A stretch of DNA of 64,000 nt from Physcomitrium patens (taxonomy: Eukaryota > Streptophyta > Bryopsida > Funariales > Funariaceae): positions 21,670,115 through 21,734,114 of the forward strand of contig NC_037254.1 in NCBI RefSeq assembly GCF_000002425.4, in the 5' to 3' direction. Shown here piece after piece: positions 29,821-41,374 of this stretch (position 1 is the stretch's first letter; each line of letters begins with the position of its first letter). The notes below the pieces were generated by a model. That model saw only the letters and a list, made by a program, of their open reading frames with translations. It did no database searches and was not told the DNA's origin. Both the position numbers and the translations under genes were made by a program.

Positions 29821-31084
29821 CAATAATTTGTAAAAATAAACGGTTTAAGTTGAAATTTTTACATCTTTATATCTTACAGCTTGAGCTTTTATTCTGATTG
29901 TGCAGTGTTATAAAACAAACAGTATTAGATGCTTTCTTATTCTTTTTCTCTTTGTCTTTCTAAGCATTCAAACTTTATACTGGTTAGAATAAACATTTTT
30001 TTGTAGATTGGATGTGTGATGAGCAAGCCTCTTTAAACTAGGGCTTTTCCTACACTATCTAATTTAGCTTGTTTTCTGGTTGCAACCAAGTTTTATTTTA
30101 GGTAAGTTAAGAATGGATGAAATTCATTTATAAAATTGTCCAAAAACATCCATCCTTATCAAATTTGACAAACTTTGTTGAATTGTTTAGAGTGCAAGAT
30201 ACTCTCGAGTAAGAAGTTTGTGAGGCATTGCCAATACTTCTCCTTCTCTTATCCAATCATAGAAAAGTCAGATTTGATAGTGCTTGTATTAAAAAAAATA
30301 GAAGCCAACTTACTACAAAAAATTTGAAGTTGTGGAAATAAGCTATTGTAATTGGCCCATTTGACATGAAATTCTGTTTGCAATCAAAGCACTTGTCAAT
30401 AGCATCCTTGAAGGTTATTTCCTTGTGATAGGCATGGAATATGGCTTGTTGGTCATTTTTAGTATTTTTGATCGATTGAGAGTCCTACCTAGCCAATTCT
30501 AATTGTAGTTTGTATTGATGGATGGAAATGCACAACAAAGATGTGTGTAGTGCATACAAATCATGTACCAATCTGTTTGGAATGTCTTTATTGCTAACAT
30601 CATTGTTGTGATCATATTTGGTAATAATAAATGAAATGCCATCAACGAGTATAATAAATAAGGTTGCTATATTATAAACCATGGCCTCGACCTTGATTCA
30701 TCATGAAGATGCTTTAATTTTGAATAAAAGCCTTCACACTCATGAGAGCCACACACCAAGATCCATAGATGACTAGATTTGGAGCTTCGTAAGCCATAGC
30801 CAAAGTCTTTGTACTACGTAGACCTTATACTTTGCTCAAATCTACTAATAAATAAATCAAGCCTTAGAGCTAGGCTTTTTGTTGATTCAAAAGGGTACTT
30901 AGTCTTTGTAAACATGTCACAATGGTAAAGATTACTTCTACAACGCTGTTGAGTATAAGATAATTGCAGATCACTGCATACCTTTGCCACAAAAATCCGT
31001 TTAATTTTTTCATAGACGACTACTATATGTCCATGAATTTTAGGCATGTATAATTCATCTTCCAAATGTGATGGATATATATCT
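29821..31084. other. AT-rich, unclassified repeat-like sequence
   Basis: Intermediate AT content with no intact frame. It may be remains of another element, but no protease, RT or integrase motif could be read. A 142-codon minus frame at 30814-31242 crosses into the adjacent LTR fragment and is not a gene. Confidence 0.4.
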
Positions 31085-31340
31085 ACTGTAAATATTACCT
31101 CAATAATATGAATAATTAGAAATAAATAAAAGTAGATTAATTTTATAATACCTTTAGAGAAGCTTCCTAGAAGCTTTTTAAATGATGTTTTGACTTTACA
31201 TGTATTTATAATTGATTGATAGGCTAAAAACTTGGTCAACAAGCTAACTATGAAGTATCTATTTAAATAATTTTTTTTACAAATTAAGATACATATTATA
31301 CAAAGTCAACACGTTTTTGGAGGTTCTATGGAACGCCAAT
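31085..31340 (+). repeat. Chromovirus LTR fragment (5' part), plus orientation
   Basis: Aligns with the first half of the A LTR (AAGCTTCCTAGAAG through CAAAGTCAACACG and GGAGGT). It stops abruptly at a junction with an inverted gag segment. Confidence 0.75.
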
Positions 31341-31341
31341 A

Positions 31342-31850
31342 TCAAAACTCCACTAAAAAAGCTTCCAGATTATCGAATATTAAATCTTTTATATGTCTAT
31401 GAATTTTGAATCGTTTTTTTAAAAAAGATAAAAACCATGATAATGCTGAACCTAAAAGTATTATATCAATGAATCTAACTTGCGATCTTCGAGTTGGATA
31501 GCTTTGGAGTTGAAGTTCAATCATAAATTATATTTAATTAACAAATCCTCAAATTTGGATGTGGTGCCATTAAACTTCTCAGGTATTGTAATCCTTGATT
31601 CTCTTGTATTAAAAGAATATTCTACCACATGAGAAGGAACATGATTTGGTGCAGATGTTAAAGTAGCTCCAATCATCTTTATATCTTTGCTCCCTGCCAT
31701 TTTTATTCTTCCTCATAGCGATAAATTAAGTTGATGCATTGCAAGCATTAATTCTCTCAAAGATTCTTGCATTTATACCATTGCACTCTTCATTTCTAGA
31801 AGCTTTGTTCCAATGTCTCATTTGATAAGTCAAAAAATAATGGCTCTTGA
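31342..31850 (-). pseudogene. Chromovirus gag N-terminal segment, minus orientation
   Basis: Reverse-strand translation matches A's gag from its start to about codon 150, including SQVRFI, SALSWF and NLEAFLVEF. One edge abuts a plus-oriented LTR fragment. The other abuts the ORF3/3' region of element G in mid-sequence, without an intervening LTR, so this is a rearranged segment. Confidence 0.78.
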
Positions 31851-33665
31851 TTTAAATCCATTGATTGTTACTTAATACCACAATTACAAAAACTACAAAC
31901 AAGAATAGAAAGTAGAATACAATCTTTCGTGAATTGTATTTTTTTTATAGGAAAGGTTTGCTATCCTTCATCTTGATTTTGATGAATGTTGTTAATGAAA
32001 AGCCTCCATTGTCTTTCTTATATTTGCAAGTTTTTTTTTGCTGGCTCCTATGTGCGTTCACTAATAGCATATTTGCACCAATAGACAAGTTATTCCAACT
32101 TATTTTGGCACTGCATTGACTCTAAAACTCTTCTATTTTAAATTCTTTATTATTATCTACTTCTATAAGAAGAGGTGGGACTTATTTTCTTCTTGGTATA
32201 TTTATAGTCTTGTATGATTCAAGAAGAGACATATGGTATACAAGATGGATTTTTATTGAGTCTAGTAGATATAATCAATAAGCAACTAGATTGATTTGTC
32301 TACAAATAAAAAAAGGTCAAAGCTTGCAGTAGTTTAACTTGTCTTAAGAACCAATAGTCTTGATATTATAATGAAGTAACTATACCTTGTCATCGACATT
32401 GAATTGTGGTTGTTCCTTTTAATAGACATTCGAGTTGATCTTTTGTCATTTTTGAGCTTCTTTTAATTGCACCTTCATTATAACATGTAGCTCTAATAAA
32501 CGATTTACAAAATCTTTCATCACAAGATTATCAACTTTTAAAAAGTCAAAAGTATTAAGTCATAGATGGTAATTATAATTGATAAAAAAAAATATTTTTT
32601 GTATAGAAGAATGCATTGTATTATTATAAGCAAACTTTGCCAATGGCAATCAGGTTCTTCAATTGTCTTATTGATAATTAATGGTACATCTTAAGTATTA
32701 TTCCAAAACTTTATTTACACACTTTATTTGTCCATTAGTTTGAGGATGAAAGGCCAAAGAAAGATTTATTTCTATCTTTAAAATCTTAAAAAGATTCTCT
32801 AAAAACTTGATACAAATTAAGTCCTCCTATCTAATATAATATCTTTTGGCAATCTATGATACCAATAGATATTGTCAAAAAAAAACTTAGTAATTTCTTC
32901 ACATTTGATAGATTTTGTACATGGTAAAAAATGTGCCATTTTGATAAAAAAATCTACTATTAGAAATATAAAATTACACTAACTCGATATTAGATAATCC
33001 ATAATAAAATCCATAGAAATAGAAGATCATGTTTGTTTTGAAATAGATAATGGCTGAAGAAGTCCATAAGGTCCATGACAAGGAGTTTTTAATCTTAAAT
33101 AAATATCAGATAATTAAACAAAGTCTTTTATAGCCTTCCACATTTGTAGCTATTAAAAATCTTTGGATATTAGCCTCAAAGTCTTATTGAGTCCAAAATG
33201 TCTTCTTGCTAGAAAGTCATGACGTGCTTAAATAACACATAAATATGCTTCTTTTTCTGGAACATATAGGCACCTTTCAAAATAAAGTAGGTTGTTTTTG
33301 AACTCAAATTTGAAAGTATTACAAGACTTAGAAGAAGTATTCTTGATATCATGAACAAGAGAATCAAAGGACATATTTGATTGAATTTGCTTGAAAAAAG
33401 TTGAAATAACAATCAATGTTGATTTGACTACTTGAAGATGAAATTATTTTGGCTTCAATAAAATTATCTTTTATTGATTAAAAGCTACATTTCTTTCTTT
33501 TGGTGCAAGATAAGAATATCTAGAAAAGGCATTGAATAAACTTTATTATTATTTTAGCCAATAAGTGATATTGAATTCAAATCTTGACAAAGACATGTTC
33601 CAACGAGCCTGGCGATAATTTAAAATATGTATTGATATGAAATACTCAAGGTTCTTATGATCCAT

Positions 33666-34804
33666 TGTCGTACTATAATTGCTTATAGTATGTAAAAAAT
33701 AATTAGAACATATAATATATTCATAAGACTTAGTGTATGTTAGAATGGTTAATAGATTAATTTAAAGAGAGTGGATATAAAAAACTTTATTTTAAATTTT
33801 ATCTATTTTGATTATAGAATTTTAAAAAATTATAGGACGTAAATATTTAGTATAAATCCTTGAGAGAAGATTAGAGCCTAAAGATAAAAATCTTAATTAG
33901 TAGGAGGCTTATTAGGAGGGATGAAAGGAAGACATGGATGGATGAAGGCAAGGAATGGAGATCTTCATTCCTATTGGTCAAAGGCCATGCCCAATGGACT
34001 TCAAGGAAGCTGCCCAAGGCTTTATTAGGAATTAAGGTTTTTTTTTTGAGGTCATTTGAGCTTTGAAAGCTAGGTTCAGCAAGTTTAGGCTTTTGGATAC
34101 AGATTGGGTGCAAAATTTGTATGATTTGGAGTTCTTATGAAGGAATTATTGGCACTCAAAGTTAAGGTGTTAATTTCATACCTACTATCACTTTTTAATG
34201 CATAACATATAGAGAGCAACAAAAGATTGGTGACTAGGATTGGAGAGAATACTTTTTTGACTACATTTTTTATATATTATTTGATGAATTTAGAGTTTAG
34301 ATAAAGAAGTTATAGAGGGTTGAAGTCATCACATCCAAATCAAAAGTAGTAAATAAGTGATTTTATTTATAGTAATGGTTAGAGCCATATCTTAAATTTT
34401 TGGATGAATGTTTGACTCAAACCTTTTGAAAAAGGTAGTTTATTGTGTTAAAAAGCTATACATATAATTTTTGTGGCATTTGAATGCTTAATTTGTGAGA
34501 TATGAAGAAATTCTTATGCAGGTGTATAAAAACTAGGGTTTGAAGCTACTATTAGGATTTTGATGATATCTTAAGATTTGCAATAAATTTATAATTGAAA
34601 TTTGGTGTGGTAGTTGTTAAAAGTACATCAGTACTTTATATAAAATTTGAGTGTGTTTGAATAGTTCGATTGAAAGATATGAATTTTTAATATTGGGAAT
34701 AATATCCCATAAGGATATATAAGGATTTAGAATTTTTTTATCATATTTTGGGTGTTTTTGGAAACTTAAGACTTATATATTTGATATAATTGCTCCTAAA
34801 AATG

Positions 34805-34853
<49 letters not shown>

Positions 34854-34941
34854 TGAACTTTATATCTCAAGACTTGATTGAGCAATTAATGGTAGTTTGG
34901 AGCCCAGTGCTTTCTTGAGGCAAATTTTCTCTACTCCGACA
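33666..34941. mobile_element. Insertion 'U' in G's RNase H region, unknown family
   Basis: 1,276 bp with TGTCG...CGACA ends. It interrupts sequence that is contiguous in element A (around 44178). Flanking CCAT (33662-33665) and CTAT (34942-34945) are both derivable from the pol CTGT site and may be a decayed short target duplication. It has no coding motif and includes a relatively GC-rich patch (33900-34030) and an (AT)n tract (34805-34849). It could be a solo LTR of another family. Confidence 0.6.
34805..34849. repeat. (AT)n microsatellite
   Basis: About 45 nt of alternating A and T inside insertion U. Confidence 0.95.
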
Positions 34942-35185
34942 CTATATATACAGTGGCTAGAGTAGAAGCGCCTTCTAAATAATGACGTCATTCTTAAAAA
35001 AAATCCACACTTGTAAGAAGTTCTTTGTTGTGGATCTCATAGTTAATTTTGGCTATCAAAAATTTCTTGAAATAGAAAGCTACAAGGTAGAGCTTATCAT
35101 CTTTTCATACTTGTGACAAAACAACATCAATAGCAAAATTTGATGCATCTATTTCTATAAAAAAATGTCATGAAAAAGTTGACGT

Positions 35186-36706
35186 TGTCATTATATAACA
35201 AAAGTAATAGGTGAAAGAGTGTAGAAATTATTATATTATAGAAGATCTTAATTCAAAATATTATAGCAAATTATCTTAGAAATATAGATAATAGTAAAAA
35301 ATTTAGTAAAATCAAAAAGTATTAATATTTTTTTTTACAAAATGGGCTTCTATTTACTTTGTAGGACCATAAATAAGAAAAAAATAAAATTAGAAAATTA
35401 AATAATATAGGCATGTATAAGAAAAAATTAAAAGTAGATTTTACAAAATTTACCTGAAGAAGCTAAGAATTGAAATCTAGAGAGGACCAATTGTTAACTT
35501 GGATTGAAATTATACATGAGGTATAAAATTGCACACCTAAGGTGACTCCAAGGATCTTTTGTAAATCAAAAAAAGAAATTTGAAAGCAGACTTGATAAGA
35601 TTTTTATGAGCTTTAATTTTGTGTGATTTGGATTTGTAATGACTTTGTAAGAGCTTTACAAAGTTAAGATTGTTTTTTGATGACTTGGGTTTTTGTGAAA
35701 TAAAAAAAGATTGACGTTTTAAGCAATTTTAGGAGTTTTGTAGCAGATCTATAGGTGAAATTTTGTGGATTAATGGTTATATTTGTACTTAATATGTATT
35801 GTAAATTTTAGCTTGATTTAAAGGTTGAATTGAGAATTATTAAGATTTAAGTGGATCAAGGTCTCTAAAAGTAGAATTTTAGGATGTGATTTAGGATTTA
35901 AGATTTGATTAGGATTTGGTTAGGATTTGATTCATGATTTAGAATTTGATTAAGATTTAATTTAGAATTTAGGATTTAATTAGAGTTTAGTTTAGAATTT
36001 AGGATTTAATTAGGATTTAATTAGAATTTGATTTATGATTTAAGATTTATATCATTTGATTTATGATTTATCTAGGATTTGATATAAGATTTAGGATTTA
36101 ATTAGGCTTTGGTTTAAGGTTTAGGGATTTAGTTAGGATTTGGTTAGGATTTGATTTAAGATCTAGGATTTTTCTAAGGTTTGATTTAGGATTTAGAGTT
36201 TAATTAGGATTTGATTTAAGGTTTAGGATTTAGAATTTAGTTAGGATACGGTTATGATTTGAGATTTGTCTAAGATTTTATTAGGAATTGATTTAGAGTT
36301 TAGGATTTATATAGGATTTGATTTAGAATTAAGAATTTAGTTGGGATTTGGCATAAGATTTGATTAAAGTCCATTAAGATTTTATATAGGATTAAAATAG
36401 GATTTAATTGAGATTTATTTAAGATATATTTGTGATTATTCTAATATTTCTTTAAAATTTCTTAAATATGATTTTAAGATTTATTGTGGATTTCTTTTGA
36501 ACTCATTTAAGATTTCTTATTTTTTTATTTGTAATTTTTTTAAGGTTCTTTTGAATTTGATTTAAGCTTGATTAATATTATTATAATTTAATTAGACTTT
36601 ATTTAGTATTCTATTAGAGTTAAGATTTTATTGTTATAATTTCTATTCTACCTTTTATAATAAGGTGCCCAATGCATTTTCAAGTAAGACTTCTCTTATT
36701 ACAACA
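35186..36706 (-). mobile_element. Family X repeat copy X1 in element G
   Basis: 1,521 bp. On the + strand it starts TGTCATTATA and ends TTACAACA, so in its own orientation it starts TGTTGTAAT. It aligns in reverse with X2 (37492-38735). Positions 35880-36420 are a degenerate tandem array of AGGATTTGATT-type units, the reverse complement of the arrays at 14390-14630 and 37780-38040. No coding capacity was seen. TG...CA ends suggest a solo LTR or non-autonomous element. Confidence 0.7.
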
Positions 36707-37491
36707 ATGCAATATAATATTGATGCAAAAATAAATGCCAATTTTAAGGCTTTAAAAGATGCTTTAGCTTCTTTGCTCCAATCAAGTATGTCTTTTTATA
36801 TAAGATGTGTAAGTGGAGTTGCAACTTGAAAAAAATTACTAATAAAGATCTAATAATAAATTAAAAAGTCCAAAATGTATTATACATCTCTTATTGTATA
36901 CAGAATCTTTCAATCTATAATAGTTTGAATTTTCTTTGGATATATCATAAGTCATTTTTTAGAAATAATATATCCTAAGAAGAAATTATTGAGTAGTATG
37001 GAATACACATTTTTCTAACTTGACATAAAATTCTTCATTTCTAATTTTTTGTAACACATGACAAACATGAATTTCATACTCTTTTATATTCTTAAAATAG
37101 ATGAAAATGTCATCTAAATAATTGGTGATAAAATCATTAGGAAAATTACAAAAAAATATCATTTATAAGATGTTAAAAAGTAGTTGGTACATTTGTGAGT
37201 CTAAAAGGCATGATATTATATTCAAAGTGCCCATACCTTATTCAAAATAAAGTCTTCTATTCATCTTGTTCTTTAATACATACCATGTTGTATGCTCCTC
37301 ATAGATCTATTTTTGTATAGATCTTAGCTTGATTTAGTTGATTAAGAAGTCTAGATATCAAAGATAAAGGGTACTTATTTTTATTGGTAATCTTATTGAG
37401 TCCTTGATAATCTACACACATATGCAATGATCCATCTTTTTTCTTCATAAATAAGAAACTTTTCTAGCCATAATAAACTTGAAATGACTAG

Positions 37492-38735
37492 TGTCGTAAT
37501 ATGAGGTGTTTGACTTGAGAATGCATCGGGCACTTGGCTATGAAAGATTAAAGAAAAAGTGCAATAATAAGTTTTAAAAACTCTAATAGATTCTTAAACA
37601 AATTACAATTGAAGATTAGCAAGTATAATCAAACATTAATAAAATTCAATCAAAATTGCAAAAGAATTATGTAAGAAATTTAAAGTATTCCTAAATACCT
37701 TTTAAAGAAATCATAAAGAAATAACATAGAAATTCAAAAATATACTAAAATAAAAATCTTATTAAAATTTTAAAATAAAAACCTTAATTAAATCCTAATC
37801 AAATCCTAATCAAATCCTAAATAAATCATAATCAAATCTTAACAAATCCTAATGAAATCCTAATGAAATCCTAAACAAACCTTAACCAAATCTTTGTCAA
37901 ATCCTAAACAAATCTTAACCAAATCCTAGTCAAATCCTAACAAATCTTAACCAAATCCTAATTAAATCCTAAATAAATTCTAGTCAAATCCTAAACAAAT
38001 CCTTATCATACCTCAATCAAATCCTAAATAATCTTAAGTAATATCTATAGCAAATTTAAATCTCAATTATTAATGAATGAACTATTGATTTTAACTCAAA
38101 TTTTTCATACCTCTTTAAAATTAAGTTGAAAACAAACAAAAGTTTTTTGAAGAAGATTGAACTCACAAAAAAGAAGATCAACCAAAAGATTTGTATGGAT
38201 GTTAGCCTGCTTCCTTTTCCAATCTGAATATTGAATTTCTAGTGCCAATATCTCCTCATCAAGTGATTTGGATTTGGATGACTTCATCAAGTGAATACAA
38301 ATCCAAATCACCTAAAACTAATGCTCATTGAAACTTTATCAAGTTTGCTTTCCTATTCCACTCTTTTATTTGCTAAAGAACTCTAGAATCGTCATCAATG
38401 CTTAGTTTTGTGCCTTGGGATATGATTTCAATCCTAATTCATAACTGGCCCTCTCTAGATATGAATATGTAGTTTTTCTAGATATTTTTTGCTAAAAACT
38501 ATTCTTAAATTCTTTTCAAAGGTTTCTATATTATTTATTTTTTTCTATTTGTGGTCCTACAAAGTGAGTAGAAGCCTATTTTGTAAAAAGGTAGTATTAG
38601 CACCTTTAATTTTTGTATCACTTCACTATTATTTATTTTTCTAATATAATTTTTTACAATATAATTGAAATTACATCTTCAAAAATATGATATTATCTTC
38701 ACCTTTTCACCTATTAGCCGTTTTACATCACAACA
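37492..38735 (+). mobile_element. Family X repeat copy X2 in element G
   Basis: 1,244 bp, TGTCGTAATA...ACATCACAACA, with the AATCCTAATCAA tandem array at 37780-38040. It aligns with X1 in opposite orientation. About 470 bp of pol expected between RT and protease is missing at the insertion site, so insertion was accompanied or followed by deletion. Confidence 0.7.
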
Positions 38736-39674
38736 TTGGATTAAAAAAATACTTAATAATATTAAAAATTATACAACTATTATAACCATTTATTGCTACA
38801 TCTATAAGAAGTGTTTTTATGAATAATAGCTCTACAAGATAATGGACAACCATCTATGACTTCTATATGTACATGTTTAATTTTTTGTATTAACAATATT
38901 CTATGGCTTTTAACAAACTCTTTATCTAAAAAACAAGGTGAAGTTCTTGAATCTATCAAAGTAGAGGCTTTGTGATTATTAGGTCCTAAATATATATCTA
39001 TAATAAAATAAAGAGAAGATTCTAAAGAAAAGATAGGACCTTCATTTGTATAAGATTTCAGTTGTTTGGTCTCTATTGTAGCTATATAAATTTGTTTTTT
39101 GACATTTTTTCATCTTTGATAGTTGTGCTCCTCATTATGTAGTTGCATCATTTCTTTGAATAATATTGAGCAATGTACTTAATTTTTCTATAATATAAAC
39201 ACAATCTTTTTTTATTAAGAATGAGTCTTTTCTTGTTTAGTAAGATATTTAAAGTGTACCGCATCAATTTATATATTTAAATTAAAAGGTTGTCAGTATT
39301 ATCATTGAATTATATTAACATTGAGGTTTTCTTATACGATTCTTAAATTGAAACTCAAAAAGTTGATTGTCATATTTTACAATAAAGTCAATTGCTCAAT
39401 TCAATGTTTGAGAATCAAGTAAGTTGACCATTAATTTCTTTAACTCATATTATAATCTATAGAAAAATTGGCTAATAAAGGTAGCAGTATTCTACTTGAC
39501 ATTAATCACTAGTTATCAAAATTGTAAGTTTATCAAAAATTAAAAAAAATAATAATTTAGAAGAAGGTAATTTGTAATTTCTAATATACTTATATTTTAT
39601 TAAGAAAAAGAAATAATCCACTCTTAATCAAGAGAAGACAATGCTTTAATATTGTGAGTACATTTTTATCAATT

Positions 39675-40227
39675 TATCAAGGACAAGATCTTGATGAGAG
39701 CAAATAAAGAAGTGAGACTCTCTCGAAGAAATAGAAATATAAAAATATCTGTATCAAAAAGAAAACTAAAATGGCTATTGTGAAAAGACAAGGAAATTAG
39801 AGACTCTTGAATCTAAACCAAAAGCAAGAAAAGAATTGATAAGAATGAAGAAGGCTTCACTCTTGCTTCTACATATATCATCTACCTAAGATGATATGTG
39901 TAGCAACATTTTGTAGGACCTTCAAAAATATTTTAACTTTATATGACATGTGTCTTGACTTATAAGGTAAGTTTTTTATATGGACACCATATAGTTAGCT
40001 TGTTTCACAAGCTATCAATACATATAACATATGAAAAGCTTATTGAGTAAGTTTCTATCCTATCAATTAATTACAAATATATGTAAAGTCAACACAACAT
40101 CTAAAAAGCTTTTAGAAAGCTTTTAGAAAGCTTATCTATAAGGTATTATGAAACTAATCTAATTTTACTTAATTCTATCTATTCATATCATTTAGATAAT
40201 AATTATAATAGATATATATTTGTGACA
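39675..40227 (-). repeat. 5' LTR of element G (reverse orientation)
   Basis: 553 bp, from TATCAAGG (decayed TGTCAAGG) to TTGTGACA on the + strand, aligning with the reverse complement of A's LTR. It is followed on the left by G's leader. Confidence 0.85.
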
Positions 40228-40602
40228 ATTATTTGGTTCATAATTTTGACAACTTATAATTAATATTAAGTAAGATGATGTTGTACTTGTTAGCCAATTT
40301 TTTTTTGGATTATAATATGAAGTAAAAAAAAATTCATGTTCAACTTACTTGATCCTCAAACATTTCATAGCAATTGAATTTGCTATGAAATGTAACAATC
40401 AACTTTTTGAATTTCAATTTGAGCATCATATAAGAATACCTCAACATTATTAAAATTCAATGACAATGCCAACGTTTTCTCAATAAATATATTTAAAAGT
40501 AGAAAATATGCAAGTTGATGTAGTAAGTTTCAAATTTCTTATTGAATAAAAAATGATTCATTGTTGTCAAGAAGGATTGTGCTTGTATTATAAAAAATCT
40601 AA
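40228..40602 (+). mobile_element. Element B, left part (gag)
   Basis: Decayed gag corresponding to A positions of about 41905-42270, up to the zinc knuckle. It is interrupted at 40602 by element A and resumes at 47550. B lacks its own 5' end here; G's LTR abuts it at 40227. Confidence 0.82.
40598..40602 (+). repeat. Target-site duplication of element A (left copy)
   Basis: TCTAA, matching CCTAA at 47550-47554 except for one C-to-T change. The pre-insertion B sequence would read ...CCTAAGCAC, as it does in A's own gag. Confidence 0.9.
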
Positions 40603-40946
40603 TGTCACGGCCATAATCAAATAAGCTAATAATTACATATAGAAATAGGTAGAAGTAAGTAAAAGTAGATAAAAGTAAGTTAATTCTATAATATTTAATA
40701 TAGAAGCTTCCTAGAAACTTTCTAGACGTTGCTTTGACTTCATAGGTGTCTTTAATTGACTTTTTGGATTAGAAACGTGGTCAACAAGTTGGCCATGTGC
40801 CACACATGTTGTTAGCTTGAAGATCAAGTTAACTATGTGGCCCACACGTAGAAAAACTTGCCTTGTAAGTCAAGGCATGTGTCCTACAAAGTCAACACAT
40901 ATTGGAGGTCTTATAGAACGTCGCCACGTAGCCCCTAGTTAGATAG

Positions 40947-40954
40947 TATATATA
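40947..40954 (+). promoter_or_regulatory. TATA box of the A LTR
   Basis: TATATATA in the context TTAGATAGTATATATAGAGA, conserved in position in every LTR copy here. It is the expected Pol II start element for the element RNA. Confidence 0.7.
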
Positions 40955-40956
40955 GA

Positions 40957-40986
40957 GACAAGAGTGAAGGCTTCTTCACTCTTGTC
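40957..40986 (+). promoter_or_regulatory. Conserved 13-bp hairpin downstream of the LTR TATA box
   Basis: Arms GACAAGAGTGAAG (40957-40969) and CTTCACTCTTGTC (40974-40986) pair perfectly around a GCTT loop. Related palindromes occur at the same place in the LTRs of F, E, G and the solo LTRs. In F's 5' LTR a G:C pair has become A:T on both arms. The role is unknown. Confidence 0.65.
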
Positions 40987-41186
40987 AACTCCTTTCTTGC
41001 TTCTAGTCTAGTTTCAAGGGTCTCTAGTTTTCTTGTCTTTTGGAAATAGCCATTCTAGTTTCTCTTTCAATATATATTCTTATTTATATATATTTTGTTA
41101 CTTCTTTTTGAGTGAAGGCTCACTTGTCTAAATTGTTTTTTCATTGAGTTCTTGTCCTTGACAGATTGACAAGAGTACATTTACAA

Positions 41187-41195
41187 TATCAGAGC
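41187..41195 (+). other. Probable tRNA(iMet) primer-binding site of A
   Basis: TATCAGAGC matches the inner part of the plant initiator-tRNA primer site TGGTATCAGAGC. The first three bases read CAA rather than TGG, and the site begins some 20 nt after the LTR instead of directly behind it. Confidence 0.5.
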
Positions 41196-41374
41196 TTTGT
41201 TTTCTATTGAGTAAGAGTGGATTACCCCTTTCTCTTAACAAGACATAAGCGTATTGGAAGTTTGCGGATTACCCACTTCTAAACTGATATTGTTCTTAGT
41301 ATCTTCTTTGTTATCAAGTCTTTCTTTTCTTTTGTCTTAAGCAGTATCAAAAATTTTTTCTTCTTAGTGTCATT

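Larger units (their letters stand above)
31851..40227 (-). mobile_element. Decayed chromovirus 'G' (minus strand) carrying three insertions
   Basis: Read from right to left: 5' LTR 40227-39675, leader with decayed primer site about 39674-39590, gag C-terminal part and zinc knuckle about 39590-39060, protease about 39060-38740, insertion X2, RT about 37490-36710, insertion X1, RNase H about 35185-34942, insertion U, then RNase H/integrase/chromodomain about 33665-31960. It ends in the start of ORF3 (DLNQEPLFFDLSNETL) near 31860. The gag N-terminal part is absent, and many stops are present. It interrupts element B, whose gag continues at 40228. Confidence 0.82.
40603..41163 (+). repeat. 5' LTR of chromovirus A
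   Basis: 561 bp, TGTCACGGCC...GTCCTTGACA. The reconstructed 3' LTR is also exactly 561 bp. By eye about 13 differences separate the two LTRs, mostly transitions, so A is the youngest full element here but not recent. It contains a TATA box (40947-40954) and a 13-bp hairpin (40957-40986). Confidence 0.95.

Noticed and set aside
30814-31242. 142-codon minus-strand open frame
   Set aside because: Crosses the border of a chromovirus LTR fragment, so it cannot be one gene.
33871-34113. 80-codon minus-strand frame in insertion U as a captured host exon
   Set aside because: No domain or splice signals; noted only as a GC-richer patch.
35880-36420. GGATTTAGG-like array considered as interstitial telomere repeats
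   Set aside because: Units vary (AGGATTTGATT, AGAATTT and others) and do not keep the TTTAGGG plant telomere period; better explained as the family X internal array.
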